Source: Flaviflexus huanghaiensis (GTDB lineage Bacteria; Actinomycetota; Actinomycetes; Actinomycetales; Actinomycetaceae). From it: a stretch of DNA of 64,000 nt. The translations under genes and the position numbers were made by a program. Location of the stretch: the NCBI RefSeq assembly GCF_014118685.1, contig NZ_JACFAK010000001.1, forward strand, positions 1-64,000, given 5' to 3'. The stretch's first letter is position 1; every line of letters begins with the position of its first letter. The notes under the pieces were generated by a model. It did no database searches and was not told the origin of the DNA. It saw nothing but the letters and a program-made list of their open reading frames with translations. Shown one piece after another: positions 16,622 to 25,499 of this stretch.

Positions 16622-18928
16622 ATGGCAGGAAAGCGAACGAGCGCCGCACAAACGGGCAGAGCGCAGAGCACACGCAAACCGCTGTGGAACTACCCCCGCA
16701 GGGGCAGGGGCCCGATCCGGCGCTGGCTCCCGTCCTGGCGGTTCATCCTCGGCTCCATCCTCATCGTCATCGCCATCGGGGTCGGAGCGTTTGCCTACCT
16801 TTACGCGACGACCGACGTGCCCGAGCCAGATGACTTCGCTCTCGCTCAGTCGACCGACATTTACTACGCCGACGGCGAGACTAAGCTCGGCACGTTCGCA
16901 GACGTGCAGCGGACGTCGGTCTCCCTCGACTCGCTTCCCGACTTCGTTCCGCATGCCGTTGTCGCATCGGAGGATCAGCGCTTCTACGAGAACGCTGGCG
17001 TCGATATCCGTGGCACCGCACGCGCCGCTATCAACAACCTGCGCGGCCGGCCCCGCCAGGGCGGCTCGACCCTTACGCAGCAGTACGTCGAGCGGTACTA
17101 CATGGGGACGACGACCGACATTCCTGGCAAGCTCCGCGAAGCTGTGCTCGCACTCAAGATCGATCAGGAGCAGTCGAAGGACGAGATCCTCGAGAACTAC
17201 CTCAACACGATCTACTTCGGTCGCGGCACGTACGGCATTCAGGAGGCCGCCCAAGCGTACTTCGATGTCGACGCGGCTGATCTGACACTCGACCAGGCCG
17301 CCCTCCTTGTCGCCGTCATTCCCTCCCCGTCGCGCTGGGATCCCGCTATCGACCCCGATACGGCCATGGCTCGCTGGGAGCGCGTCATTCGGCGCATGAC
17401 GGAAGACGGCTGGATCACCTCCCAGCAGGCAGCGGAGGCCCGGTTCCCGGACGTCGTCGAACGGGCGAGCCAGAACCAGTTCGCAGGCCCAACGGGCCAC
17501 ATCCTCGACGAGGTTCGCAGGGAGCTCGTGCGGTCCGAGGCGTACACGGAGGATGAGCTGGACACGCTTGGTCTCGACATCGTGACAACGATCGACCCTG
17601 ATATGCAGCAGGACGCTGTGGATGCGGTTGCGAACCTTCCTGAGGACCGCCCGGACAACAACTACGTTGGACTCATCTCGGTCGACCCGGAGAACGGTGA
17701 GATCCGTGCGATGTTTGGCGGCGAGGACTACCTCGAACGCTCACGCAACAACGCAACTCAGGATCGGGCGCAGGCTGGCTCGACGTTCAAGCCGTTCGCG
17801 CTCATGGCCGGCATCGAAGACGGCATTAGCCTCAACGAGACATACGACTCGTCGTCGCCCTATCGGGTTGGCGACCTCGAGTTCGAGAATTTCCAGCAAC
17901 GCGGCCTTGGCCAGATCAACCTTCTCGAGGCGACGGCGAACTCCGTCAACACGGTCTACATCCGGCTGAACGAACAGGTCGGACCTTCCGCGACGAAGGA
18001 TGTCGCCATCCGCGCCGGAATCCCCGAATCCATTCCCGGTCTCGATGACACCTTGTCGAACGTGCTCGGCTCGGCCTCGCCAACGGCGAAAGAGATGGCG
18101 GGAGCATATTCGAGATTCGCGGCGCAGGGTGTTCGCACAACTCCTCATATCGTCCGCGAAGTTCGTAACGTCGAGGGTGACGTCACCTACCGGGGAGATA
18201 CGTCCGGCGATCGGGCGTTCGAATCGGCTGACACCGCCCAGCTCACATATGCACTAGAACAGGTCGTTGCACCCAACGGCACAGCCCCACAGATTTCGCA
18301 GTTGGGCCGGCCGGTCGCAGGCAAAACCGGCACATCGTCGTTCCTTGTCTCAGCCTGGTTCGCTGGCTACGTTCCGCAACTTGTCACGGTCGTTGACATG
18401 TATCAGATCGGGCCGAACGGTGAAGAGGAGTCGCTCACCCCGTTTGGCGGGGCCTACGCCATCCAGGGTGGCGGTTATCCCGCGCAAATCTGGCTCGACT
18501 TCATGATGGAGGCGACGCGGGACATGCCGGTGGAGAACTTCCCTGAGCCGAAGATCCCTGAGCCAACCGGCATCCCAACACCGACGGAAGAGCCGACGAC
18601 CGAGGAGCCGACGGAGGAACCGACGACGGAGGAACCCACCGAGGAACCGACGACGGAGGAACCCACCGAGGAACCGACGACGGAGGAGCCGACGACGGAG
18701 GAGCCGACCGAGGAACCAACGACTCCGGCGCCAACGACCGAACCAGAGCCGTCACCATCACCGACGCCAGCCCCGCCAACTCAGACGCCGACGGCGCCTC
18801 CTGGCCAGGGTGACGACCGGCCGGGGCGGCCCGGCGACGGTTCGAGGCCGACACCGCCGAATACCAATGCGGCGCCGCCAGGTGCGGAACGGCACACGGT
18901 GAACGCCCGCAGAGTTATGACATTTTGA
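16622..18928 (+). CDS. Class A penicillin-binding protein (transglycosylase/transpeptidase)
   Basis: 768 aa bifunctional peptidoglycan synthase. A basic cytoplasmic tail leads to one membrane helix (about 40-62). The GT51 domain has EDQRFYENAGVD (catalytic Glu117) and GGSTLTQQYVER. The transpeptidase domain has all three motifs: STFK (Ser387, Lys390), SVN (441-443) and KTG (568-570). From about residue 653 the protein ends in an acidic, Thr/Pro-rich tail with TEEP repeats and a PPGQGDDRPGRPGDGS-type segment, probably reaching into the cell wall. The ATG follows the AI-2E gene by 8 bp with a poor ribosome binding site, so coupling is likely. Confidence 0.94.
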   Translation: MAGKRTSAAQTGRAQSTRKPLWNYPRRGRGPIRRWLPSWRFILGSILIVIAIGVGAFAYLYATTDVPEPDDFALAQSTDIYYADGETKLGTFADVQRTSVSLDSLPDFVPHAVVASEDQRFYENAGVDIRGTARAAINNLRGRPRQGGSTLTQQYVERYYMGTTTDIPGKLREAVLALKIDQEQSKDEILENYLNTIYFGRGTYGIQEAAQAYFDVDAADLTLDQAALLVAVIPSPSRWDPAIDPDTAMARWERVIRRMTEDGWITSQQAAEARFPDVVERASQNQFAGPTGHILDEVRRELVRSEAYTEDELDTLGLDIVTTIDPDMQQDAVDAVANLPEDRPDNNYVGLISVDPENGEIRAMFGGEDYLERSRNNATQDRAQAGSTFKPFALMAGIEDGISLNETYDSSSPYRVGDLEFENFQQRGLGQINLLEATANSVNTVYIRLNEQVGPSATKDVAIRAGIPESIPGLDDTLSNVLGSASPTAKEMAGAYSRFAAQGVRTTPHIVREVRNVEGDVTYRGDTSGDRAFESADTAQLTYALEQVVAPNGTAPQISQLGRPVAGKTGTSSFLVSAWFAGYVPQLVTVVDMYQIGPNGEEESLTPFGGAYAIQGGGYPAQIWLDFMMEATRDMPVENFPEPKIPEPTGIPTPTEEPTTEEPTEEPTTEEPTEEPTTEEPTEEPTTEEPTTEEPTEEPTTPAPTTEPEPSPSPTPAPPTQTPTAPPGQGDDRPGRPGDGSRPTPPNTNAAPPGAERHTVNARRVMTF
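18611..18691 (+). repeat. Tandem 27-bp repeat in the PBP gene (TEEPTTEEP)
   Basis: Three near-identical 27-base units each encode TEEPTTEEP, with degenerate partial units on both sides (to about 18718). Units keep the reading frame, so slippage would lengthen or shorten the protein tail without breaking it. Confidence 0.85.
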
Positions 18929-18980
18929 AGCGACAACCTGTAGGGTGATCGGGTGTCTTCATTGACACAGATACCCTCCT

Positions 18981-18999
18981 GCCACGGAAAGACCGTGGC
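18981..18999 (+). promoter_or_regulatory. Hairpin in rpsF leader
   Basis: GCCACGG-AAAGA-CCGTGGC forms a perfect 7-bp stem 12 bp upstream of the rpsF ribosome binding site. The position is where ribosomal protein autoregulatory leaders occur in other bacteria (S6:S18 binding), but the characteristic bulged motif cannot be confirmed here. Confidence 0.4.
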
Positions 19000-19022
19000 C
19001 GTTGAGACCAGAGGAGGTGGGT

Positions 19023-19316
19023 ATGGATCAGCGTCAGTATGAACTGATGATCATCCTCGATCCGGAAGTTGACGAACGCAACCTCGCGCCCGCGTTGGAG
19101 AAGCTACTGAAAGTCGTTATCGACGACGGTGGCTCGATTGACAACGTGGACATCTGGGGCAAGCGTCGCCTTGCGTACGAGATCCACAAGAAGACCGAAG
19201 GCGTTTACGTCGTCGTCGAGCTGAAGGCTACGAGCGCTACTGCGCAGGAGCTTGATCGCCAGCTGGGTCTGAACGAATCCATCATGCGCACCAAGCTGCT
19301 GCGCAAGAACGACTGA
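19023..19316 (+). CDS. rpsF: 30S ribosomal protein S6
   Basis: 97 aa S6, binds S18 on the platform of the small subunit. Starts [18 protein letters not shown], and contains the family segment [21 protein letters not shown]. The ATG at 19023 has GAGGAGG at 19011-19017; the slightly longer frame upstream includes this Shine-Dalgarno and is not translated. First gene of rpsF-ssb-rpsR-rplI. Confidence 0.97.
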   Translation: MDQRQYELMIILDPEVDERNLAPALEKLLKVVIDDGGSIDNVDIWGKRRLAYEIHKKTEGVYVVVELKATSATAQELDRQLGLNESIMRTKLLRKND

Positions 19317-19339
19317 GCAAGGCCAGTAAGGACTGAATC

Positions 19340-19855
19340 ATGGCAGGCGAACCGATTATCACCATCGTCGGCAACCTCACCGCCGACCCGGAGCTCCGTT
19401 ACGTGAGTTCCGGAATCCCGGTAGCGAGCTTCACGGTGGCGTCGACCCCGCGCACTCTCAACAAGCAGACCCAGCAGTGGGAAGACGGTGAACCGATGTT
19501 CGTCCGTTGCTCTGTCTGGCGTGAGTACGGCGAGAACGTCGCCCAGTCGCTCACGAAGGGCGCGCGAGTTGTCGTGACAGGAAAGCTCCAGGTCCGGTCC
19601 TACGAACACGAGGGCCAGCGACGCACCTCTATTGAGATGCAGGTTGACGAGATCGGCCCCTCTCTCCGCTACGCGACGGCGCAGGTCCAGAAGACCCAGC
19701 GCTCCGGCGGCGGTGGAGGCGGTTTCGGCGGCGGCTACGGCGGAGGAAACCGTGGCGGCAATGTCTCGTACGACGGCCCTTCCGGCGGCTCGACGAACGA
19801 CCCGTGGGCCGATGGCCCGGCGGGCTCCAAGTTCGACGATGCCCCACCGTTCTAA
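19340..19855 (+). CDS. ssb: Single-stranded DNA-binding protein
   Basis: 171 aa SSB. The OB fold occupies about 1-115 ([21 protein letters not shown]). A Gly-rich linker follows, and the acidic tip DDAPPF at the C-terminus recruits replication and repair partners. AAGGA precedes the ATG. Lies between rpsF and rpsR as in most bacteria. Product coats single-stranded DNA at forks and repair sites. Confidence 0.97.
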   Translation: MAGEPIITIVGNLTADPELRYVSSGIPVASFTVASTPRTLNKQTQQWEDGEPMFVRCSVWREYGENVAQSLTKGARVVVTGKLQVRSYEHEGQRRTSIEMQVDEIGPSLRYATAQVQKTQRSGGGGGGFGGGYGGGNRGGNVSYDGPSGGSTNDPWADGPAGSKFDDAPPF

Positions 19856-19896
19856 CTAACTTTCTGCGCGTCAGCGCGTAATCGAGGAGATCAATC

Positions 19897-20133
19897 ATGG
19901 CGAAGCCAAACCTTCGCAAGCCGAAGAAGAAGCTCGGCCCCGTCAAGGTGACGAAGGTCGACAACATTGACTACAAGGACACCGCAACCCTGCGGAAGTT
20001 CATTTCGGACCGGGGCAAGATCCGTGCCCGCCGGGTGACCGGTGTGTCCGTCCAGCAGCAGCGACTCATCGCTCGGGCCATCAAGAACGCCCGTGAGATG
20101 GCACTGCTTCCGTACACGAGCAGCAGCCGCTAG
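19897..20133 (+). CDS. rpsR: 30S ribosomal protein S18
   Basis: 78 aa S18 with the conserved core [18 protein letters not shown] and [20 protein letters not shown]. The N-terminus lacks the Cys pairs of zinc-binding S18, so it is the zinc-independent form. GAGGAG precedes the ATG. Confidence 0.97.
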   Translation: MAKPNLRKPKKKLGPVKVTKVDNIDYKDTATLRKFISDRGKIRARRVTGVSVQQQRLIARAIKNAREMALLPYTSSSR

Positions 20134-20142
20134 GAGGTCATC

Positions 20143-20592
20143 ATGGCAAAGCTTATTCTGACCCATGAGGTCGACCGTCTCGGCCAGCCCGGCGATGTCG
20201 TCGAGGTGAAGGACGGGTACGCCCGTAACTTCCTTATCCCCCGCGGCTACGCCACCCGCTGGACGAAGGGCGCTCAGAAGCAGATTGACCAGATGGAGAT
20301 TGCTCGCCGCAAGCGCGACATCGCCTCGGTTGAGGATGCCCAGACCCTGCGTGACAAGCTCGAGGAGATGACGCTGACCATCACGGTCCGCACCGGCAAC
20401 TCCGGTCGCCTCTTCGGCGCTGTCACCGCGGCCGATATTGCCCAGGCTGCGCAGGAGCAGACTGGAGAGGTCATCGACCGCCGCAAGGTCATGGTCGCGA
20501 ACCCGATCAAGTCTGTCGGAACCTACCGGGTGGAAATCCGTCTCCACTCCGACGTCTCCGTCATGACGACGGTCGACGTCGTCCCAGAGTAG
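20143..20592 (+). CDS. rplI: 50S ribosomal protein L9
   Basis: 149 aa L9. N-terminal domain MAKLILTHEVDRLGQPGDVV with VKDGYARNFLIPRGYA, a long helix, then the C-terminal domain. AGGAGG precedes the ATG, 9 bp after rpsR. Last gene of the ribosomal unit, followed by a strong terminator. Confidence 0.97.
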   Translation: MAKLILTHEVDRLGQPGDVVEVKDGYARNFLIPRGYATRWTKGAQKQIDQMEIARRKRDIASVEDAQTLRDKLEEMTLTITVRTGNSGRLFGAVTAADIAQAAQEQTGEVIDRRKVMVANPIKSVGTYRVEIRLHSDVSVMTTVDVVPE

Positions 20593-20601
20593 ACAGCAGT
20601 C

Positions 20602-20630
20602 GAAGCGCCCGCCCGAGTGGCGGGCGCTTC
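20602..20630 (+). terminator. Intrinsic terminator after rplI
   Basis: GAAGCGCCCGCC-CGAGT-GGCGGGCGCTTC gives a perfect 12-bp stem with a 5-nt loop, 9 bp past the rplI stop. No T tract follows, as is usual in this phylum. Confidence 0.85.
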
Positions 20631-20642
20631 GTCATGCTCGGG

Positions 20643-20648
20643 TAGCCT
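20643..20648 (+). promoter_or_regulatory. -10 element, probable leaderless promoter of rnhA
   Basis: TAGCCT ends 7 nt before the ATG at 20656, and no Shine-Dalgarno is present. Confidence 0.5.
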
Positions 20649-20655
20649 AGTTCGT

Positions 20656-21480
20656 ATGGAATCCAGTGAGTGGCTCACCGCCGCAGATATTGCCCTTGCC
20701 TGCGGCACCGATCCGCAAACGGTGGTCCGCCACCTGGGCAGGCTCGGCCTCATTGGCACCGGGTCAGCACCGTCCCCAATGGCGCTACGCCACGATTTGG
20801 CGGTCGAGGCAAGTGACTACGCGCACGGTGCTGGACTTTGGCACGAGGACGTTTATGCGCTTCTCTCAGCGACAGGGCTGGAGAAGACCGCGGCACCGGT
20901 CGAGTACTCGGCCGAGCCGCTATTCGACGAGGAGGATGTCTCCCCGATTGAGCGGGCACGTTCCCGCGCGAAAAGCGCGCCCGCTGACGTGCCATCCAAT
21001 CCGCCGACTAACAGGACCGGTCCGCACGTGCCGGGGGCAGATCTTTACGGCTTTGAACAGGTCATTGCGACCGATGGTGCGTGTTCGGGCAATCCGGGTC
21101 CAGGTGGCTGGGCGTGGGTTGACGAGCTGACGGGACAGGCCGGGTCAGGCGGGTCGCATCGAACGACGAACAACATCATGGAACTCACGGCCATGCTCGA
21201 GGCGCTGAGATATGCGGACCGTGACAAGAGCCTCCTCATCCGCGCCGACTCCCAGTACGTTATCAACGTCGTGACGAAGTGGGGTCCGACGTGGCGGCGG
21301 AAGGGGTGGAAGAAGGCAGACGGTAAGCCCGTTGCCAACCAGGAGCTCGTTGCCGCGCTGCTCGAGGAATACGAGAAGCGCACAGCCAAGACACGTATCG
21401 ACTGGGTCCGCGGCCATGACGGTGACGCAGGCAATGAGCAGGCTGATCGCCTTGCCGTTGCCGAGCGTGACCGGCACTGA
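20656..21480 (+). CDS. rnhA: Ribonuclease HI with N-terminal extension
   Basis: 274 aa protein. The C-terminal RNase HI domain (from about 133) cleaves RNA in RNA-DNA hybrids; the catalytic set D140 (TDGACSGNPGPGG), E176 (NNIMELTAML), D198 (IRADSQYVIN), H254 and D264 (GNEQADRLA) is complete. The first 130 residues are unusual: they begin with a helix-turn-helix-like TAADIALACGTDPQTVVRHL and are not the double-stranded hybrid-binding domain of eukaryotic RNase H1. A longer frame upstream would cross the rplI terminator, so ATG 20656 is used. Confidence 0.9.
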   Translation: MESSEWLTAADIALACGTDPQTVVRHLGRLGLIGTGSAPSPMALRHDLAVEASDYAHGAGLWHEDVYALLSATGLEKTAAPVEYSAEPLFDEEDVSPIERARSRAKSAPADVPSNPPTNRTGPHVPGADLYGFEQVIATDGACSGNPGPGGWAWVDELTGQAGSGGSHRTTNNIMELTAMLEALRYADRDKSLLIRADSQYVINVVTKWGPTWRRKGWKKADGKPVANQELVAALLEEYEKRTAKTRIDWVRGHDGDAGNEQADRLAVAERDRH

Positions 21481-21575
21481 CAACCGGTCGTACAGTTCGC
21501 GCACCTCTCAGCGCCCTGCTTCTCGGCATCGAGCTGCGCGGCCGTCGAACGCTGAGTGGCCGCTGGACGGATGCC

Positions 21576-21606
21576 TTGACGGGGCACCGGCAGTACTGCC
21601 TACGAT
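21576..21606 (+). promoter_or_regulatory. Promoter, leaderless, DUF3152 gene
   Basis: -35 TTGACG (21576-21581), 19-bp spacer, -10 TACGAT (21601-21606), then 6 nt to the ATG at 21613. Confidence 0.55.
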
Positions 21607-21612
21607 CGCTGC

Positions 21613-22269
21613 ATGGTCCGTTATCTTATTGTGATCCCATCTTTGCTAGCGGCGGCCGGATTGGCTGTCGTCGATGACGGGATCGGTGCAGCGTCGAAGG
21701 AGGGTGAGAGCCTCGGCGGTCTTCACCGTGAGGATCAGCCACGTGAGGGCTCTGGTGAATTCGACGAAGCGCAGGTTGATCATGACGCCCCCGATAGGGA
21801 GCGGATGATCGGTACTGCAGTGCTGACAGAGAAGGACGTGATGGTCGACACGGATGCTTTCGCCGAGATTGTCCTCGAGACATTGAACGACGAACGGGGC
21901 TGGGGAGGCGATGGCTCAGTCGGCTTCGAGCCTGTCGTCGTTGACGCTGCGGACCTGACTGTTCGCCTCGCGACGCCGGGGACTGTCGATGAGTTGTGTG
22001 CTCCGCTCAACACAAACGGTTACACGTCATGCCGGATCGGCGACGAACTCGTCCTCAACGTCGACCGGTGGGCGGCGGCAACGGAGGAGTTCCTCGACGC
22101 GGGTGGCACCCTCGATGACTATCGCGCCTACCTCCTCAACCACGAGGCAGGCCATTACCTCGGCCACGGGCATGAAGACTCCTGTGAGGACGGACTGGCG
22201 CCGGTCATGATGCAACAGACTCTCGACCTGCGAGGCTGTGAGCCTAACGGATGGCTCAACATCCCCTAA
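21613..22269 (+). CDS. DUF3152 protein, metzincin-like secreted metallopeptidase
   Basis: 218 aa with an N-terminal hydrophobic signal (YLIVIPSLLAAAGLAVV). The C-terminal half carries a full HExxHxxGxxH zinc motif (H177, E178, H181, G184, H187) and a downstream APVMMQQ Met-turn, plus two flanking Cys that may pair. This matches the DUF3152 family of actinobacterial exported proteins. Protease activity is predicted from the motif and has not been shown for this family as far as I know. The likely site of action is outside the membrane. Confidence 0.82.
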   Translation: MVRYLIVIPSLLAAAGLAVVDDGIGAASKEGESLGGLHREDQPREGSGEFDEAQVDHDAPDRERMIGTAVLTEKDVMVDTDAFAEIVLETLNDERGWGGDGSVGFEPVVVDAADLTVRLATPGTVDELCAPLNTNGYTSCRIGDELVLNVDRWAAATEEFLDAGGTLDDYRAYLLNHEAGHYLGHGHEDSCEDGLAPVMMQQTLDLRGCEPNGWLNIP

Positions 22270-22272
22270 CCT
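22267..22272 (+). promoter_or_regulatory. -10 element, probable leaderless promoter of oligopeptidase B
   Basis: TAACCT overlaps the stop codon of the DUF3152 gene and ends 7 nt before the ATG at 22280. Confidence 0.45.
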
Positions 22273-22279
22273 TGAAGGC

Positions 22280-24364
22280 ATGACTAAGCCTCCTACGCCC
22301 CGCCGCGTGCCCGTCAACCGTGTCTTCCACGGCGACACTGTCACAGATCCATACGAGTGGTTGAGAGACAAGGACGATCCGGGGGTGATCGACTATCTCC
22401 ATGCCCAAAACGCCTACACCGACCAGGTCATGACACCGACGGCGGACCTGCAGAAGACGATCTTCAACGAGATTAAGTCGAGGACGAAAGAGACTGACTC
22501 TTCGGTGCCGTTTTACAACCGCGGCTGGTGGTACTTTGCGCGGACCTACGAAGGTCAGGCGTATTCCTCCTATCATCGGGTGAAGGCGGACAGCCGCCCG
22601 GACCCGGACGTCATGACCGACGGCGAGCAGCTCCTCTTCGACCAGAACGTCCTCGCAGAGGGATATGACTTCTTTATCACCTCGGGCTTCGAGGTTTCTC
22701 CCGATGGTCGGCTACTGGCACTTGGCATTGACGCTGAAGGTGACGAACGATTCACCATCCGCATCATGGAGATTGACTCAGGTGAGGTCATCGACGAGGC
22801 CATCGTCGGCGCCGGGTACGGGATGGAGTGGTCGACCGACTCGCGGCACCTGTTTTACGGCATGGTCGACGACGCGTGGCGGGGTCACCAGGTATGGGCT
22901 CACCGCATCGGTGAGTCGATGGAGGGTGACCGCCTCATCTTCGAAGAGGAGGACGAGAAGTACTCCGTCCACCCCTACACCTCCCGCGATGGTCGGTGGC
23001 TCATCCTTCACTCCTCGTCCCGACTCACGTCAGAGGTGCGAGTCATGGAGGCGACGCCAGATGCGAACCCGGTCATCGTCTCTGAGCGCCGGCCGGGACT
23101 CGACTACACGGTTGAGCCAGCTGGGGACCATCTCCTTATCGTCCACAACCTGTCGCGCGTCGACTTTGAGGTGGCGACGGCACCGCTTGGAGCATCCGAA
23201 CCGGAGTCGTGGGTGCCCCTCCTGGCCGCGAGTGAGGGTGAGCGAATCGAAGGCGTTAGCGCGTTTGCTCGCTTCGCAGTCGTCTCGATGAGGTCGGACG
23301 GGCTCCCGCAATTAAGGATCATTCCCCGGAATGACAGGTGGGGTGAGCCTTTTGTGCTGCCGAGCGCTGAACTGTCGACGATCGATCTCGCGAACAACCC
23401 CGACTACGAGACAGAGACGATCGATTACGCCCTTACCTCCCTTATCCAGCCGCCCTCGGTCTACAGCTACTCCGTCACGACCGGTGAGACCGTGCTTCTC
23501 AAAGAGCGCGATGTCCCCGGGTACGACCGGGGCCAGTACAGGACGAGCAGGGAATGGGCGACGGCGGACGATGGGACACAGATCCCGCTGACCCTCGCCT
23601 ACCGTGCCGATGTGGAGCCGGACGGGACAAATCCGGGCCTCCTCTATGGCTACGGCTCATACGAGATCTCGATCGACCCCGTCTTCAGCACGTCGGTCGT
23701 CTCCCTCCTCGACCGGGGTGTCGTCTTCGCCTACGCACATGTCCGCGGAGGTGGGGAGATGGGCAGAGCCTGGTACGACACGGGCAAGATGCTGAGCAAG
23801 AAGAACACGTTCACCGACTTCATCGCCGCCGCCGATCGTCTCTTCGAGACCGGATGGGTCGACCGGAGCCGCCTGGCGGCTGAGGGCGGCAGCGCGGGCG
23901 GCCTGCTCGTCGGTGCCGCCGCGAATATGGGCGGAGACCGTTTCCGGGCCATCTCCGCAGTGGTGCCCTTCGTCGACAACCTCACGTCGATCCTCGATCC
24001 CTCGCTGCCCCTCACGGTCGGCGAATGGGAGGAGTGGGGCGACCCGTACCATGACCCGGACGTGTACGAGTACATCAAAAGCTACTCCCCGTATGAGAAC
24101 CTTGAGGCGAAGGAGTACCCGGCGATCCTCGCGACCACCTCACTCAACGACACGAGGGTCTTCTACGTCGAGCCGGCCAAGTGGATCTCCCGCCTGCAGG
24201 AGATCGCGACGAACGGCCCCGACCGCCCGCTCCTCCTCAAGACGGAGATGGTGGCCGGGCACGGCGGCCGCTCGGGCCGCTACAACGCGTGGGAGGACCA
24301 GGCGCTGCGGCGCGCCTTCATCCTCTGGCAGCTCGGAGTCGGCGATGAGCAGGTTCGCCTGTAG
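22280..24364 (+). CDS. ptrB: S9 family prolyl oligopeptidase (oligopeptidase B)
   Basis: 694 aa cytoplasmic serine peptidase that cuts short peptides, for oligopeptidase B after Arg/Lys. N-terminal seven-blade propeller, then an alpha/beta hydrolase domain with Ser538 in EGGSAGG, Asp624 in LNDTRV and His661 in GHGGRSGRY. The segment AYAHVRGGGEMGRAWYDTGK is diagnostic for oligopeptidase B. A frame 14 codons longer exists but the -10-like TAACCT at 22267 supports ATG 22280. Confidence 0.92.
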   Translation: MTKPPTPRRVPVNRVFHGDTVTDPYEWLRDKDDPGVIDYLHAQNAYTDQVMTPTADLQKTIFNEIKSRTKETDSSVPFYNRGWWYFARTYEGQAYSSYHRVKADSRPDPDVMTDGEQLLFDQNVLAEGYDFFITSGFEVSPDGRLLALGIDAEGDERFTIRIMEIDSGEVIDEAIVGAGYGMEWSTDSRHLFYGMVDDAWRGHQVWAHRIGESMEGDRLIFEEEDEKYSVHPYTSRDGRWLILHSSSRLTSEVRVMEATPDANPVIVSERRPGLDYTVEPAGDHLLIVHNLSRVDFEVATAPLGASEPESWVPLLAASEGERIEGVSAFARFAVVSMRSDGLPQLRIIPRNDRWGEPFVLPSAELSTIDLANNPDYETETIDYALTSLIQPPSVYSYSVTTGETVLLKERDVPGYDRGQYRTSREWATADDGTQIPLTLAYRADVEPDGTNPGLLYGYGSYEISIDPVFSTSVVSLLDRGVVFAYAHVRGGGEMGRAWYDTGKMLSKKNTFTDFIAAADRLFETGWVDRSRLAAEGGSAGGLLVGAAANMGGDRFRAISAVVPFVDNLTSILDPSLPLTVGEWEEWGDPYHDPDVYEYIKSYSPYENLEAKEYPAILATTSLNDTRVFYVEPAKWISRLQEIATNGPDRPLLLKTEMVAGHGGRSGRYNAWEDQALRRAFILWQLGVGDEQVRL

Positions 24365-24409
24365 CGGCAGCGCTTGAAGAGACGGGGCCGGGTCGGGAAG
24401 AGTGAGGGT

Positions 24410-25459
24410 ATGACCGTACCGCTCAGCATTCTCGACCTGGCCCCGACATCCACAGGACGGAGCCGCAGGGATGCACTCGATGACTCCCTCCGCCTCGCCC
24501 AGGTCGCCGAACAGGCCGGATATAAGAGGTTCTGGATGGCGGAGCACCACGGGTCGGCCACCTTCATGTCCTCGGCCACCGCGCTGCTCCTCGGCCGGGC
24601 CGCCGAACACACCTCGACGATCAGAGTCGGCTCGGGCGGCGTCATGCTGCCGAACCATTCCCCGCTCATGGTCGCCGAATACTACGGCACCCTCGCCACC
24701 CTCTATCCAGACCGCGTCGACCTCGGCCTCGGCAGGGCGCCCGGCACCGACCCGGTGACAGCGGCGGAGCTCCGCCGCGGTGGAGCGGACCTCAACGATT
24801 TCGCCGCCGACGTGCTCAAGCTCAAGCGATTCTTCGGCGGCTCCGACGATGCGACCGTCGACCACGGAGTGCCGGGATCCCAGGCCTCCACGCTGGGGAT
24901 CGAGCCGCGGGCACACCAGATCCGCCGCGCGGTTCGCGCGATCCCCGGCGAGGGCACGCATGTGCCGCTGTGGATGCTCGGCTCCTCCACGGGCGGAGCC
25001 CAGGTCGCCGCTGAGCTCGGACTGCCGTTCTCGTTCGCCTCGCACTTCGCCCCCACCCACATCGCCGCAGCTCTCCAGATCTATCGGGACCGGTTCAAGG
25101 CGGATGCCGAGACGGCCCAGGTCGATCGACCGACCGTCATGGCCGGAGTCAACGTCATGGTCGCGGAGACGGATCGCGAGGCCCAGTACCAGGCCAGCAC
25201 CCACACGAAGCTCCAGTCGCAGCTCCGCTTCGGGTCGACCGGACCTCTGCAGCCGCCGAGCTGGGACGGGGTCGGGACGCGAGTGAACCCGGGAGTCGAT
25301 CCGACCCACATCGTCGGCACCCCAGCCGACGTGGCGGAGCGGATCGGCCACTTCGTCGAGGCGTTCGCACTCGACGAGGTCATCGTCACCTGCTACGCAT
25401 TCGACCCCGCCGTGCGGGAGAAGGCGCTGGTCAGCCTGGCGGAGGAGTGGTCTGCCTAG
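24410..25459 (+). CDS. LLM class flavin-dependent oxidoreductase
   Basis: 349 aa luciferase-like TIM-barrel enzyme of the MsnO8/YhbW type, which use FMNH2 or F420. Typical segments: LSILDLAPTSTGRS at the N-terminus, YKRFWMAEHHGSATFMSSA, TIRVGSGGVMLPNHSPLMVA and RVDLGLGRAPGTDP. Substrate unknown. 45 bp after ptrB on the same strand, possibly co-transcribed. Local GC is higher than in the genes to the right. Confidence 0.88.
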   Translation: MTVPLSILDLAPTSTGRSRRDALDDSLRLAQVAEQAGYKRFWMAEHHGSATFMSSATALLLGRAAEHTSTIRVGSGGVMLPNHSPLMVAEYYGTLATLYPDRVDLGLGRAPGTDPVTAAELRRGGADLNDFAADVLKLKRFFGGSDDATVDHGVPGSQASTLGIEPRAHQIRRAVRAIPGEGTHVPLWMLGSSTGGAQVAAELGLPFSFASHFAPTHIAAALQIYRDRFKADAETAQVDRPTVMAGVNVMVAETDREAQYQASTHTKLQSQLRFGSTGPLQPPSWDGVGTRVNPGVDPTHIVGTPADVAERIGHFVEAFALDEVIVTCYAFDPAVREKALVSLAEEWSA

Positions 25460-25499
25460 GGACGTTCGGCTCCCATGGAGGAACGGCCGCGATGGCATC

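Noticed and set aside
16106-17500. Long minus-strand frame across the PBP gene (464 codons)
   Set aside because: Antisense shadow produced by codon bias; the opposite strand encodes a PBP with all motifs.
18583-18730. Repeats in the PBP gene as a CRISPR array
   Set aside because: Units are contiguous, in frame and encode TEEP; there are no spacers.
18962-18967. TTGACA as the -35 of an rpsF promoter
   Set aside because: The -10 position would fall inside the GC-rich hairpin and no suitable hexamer is there.
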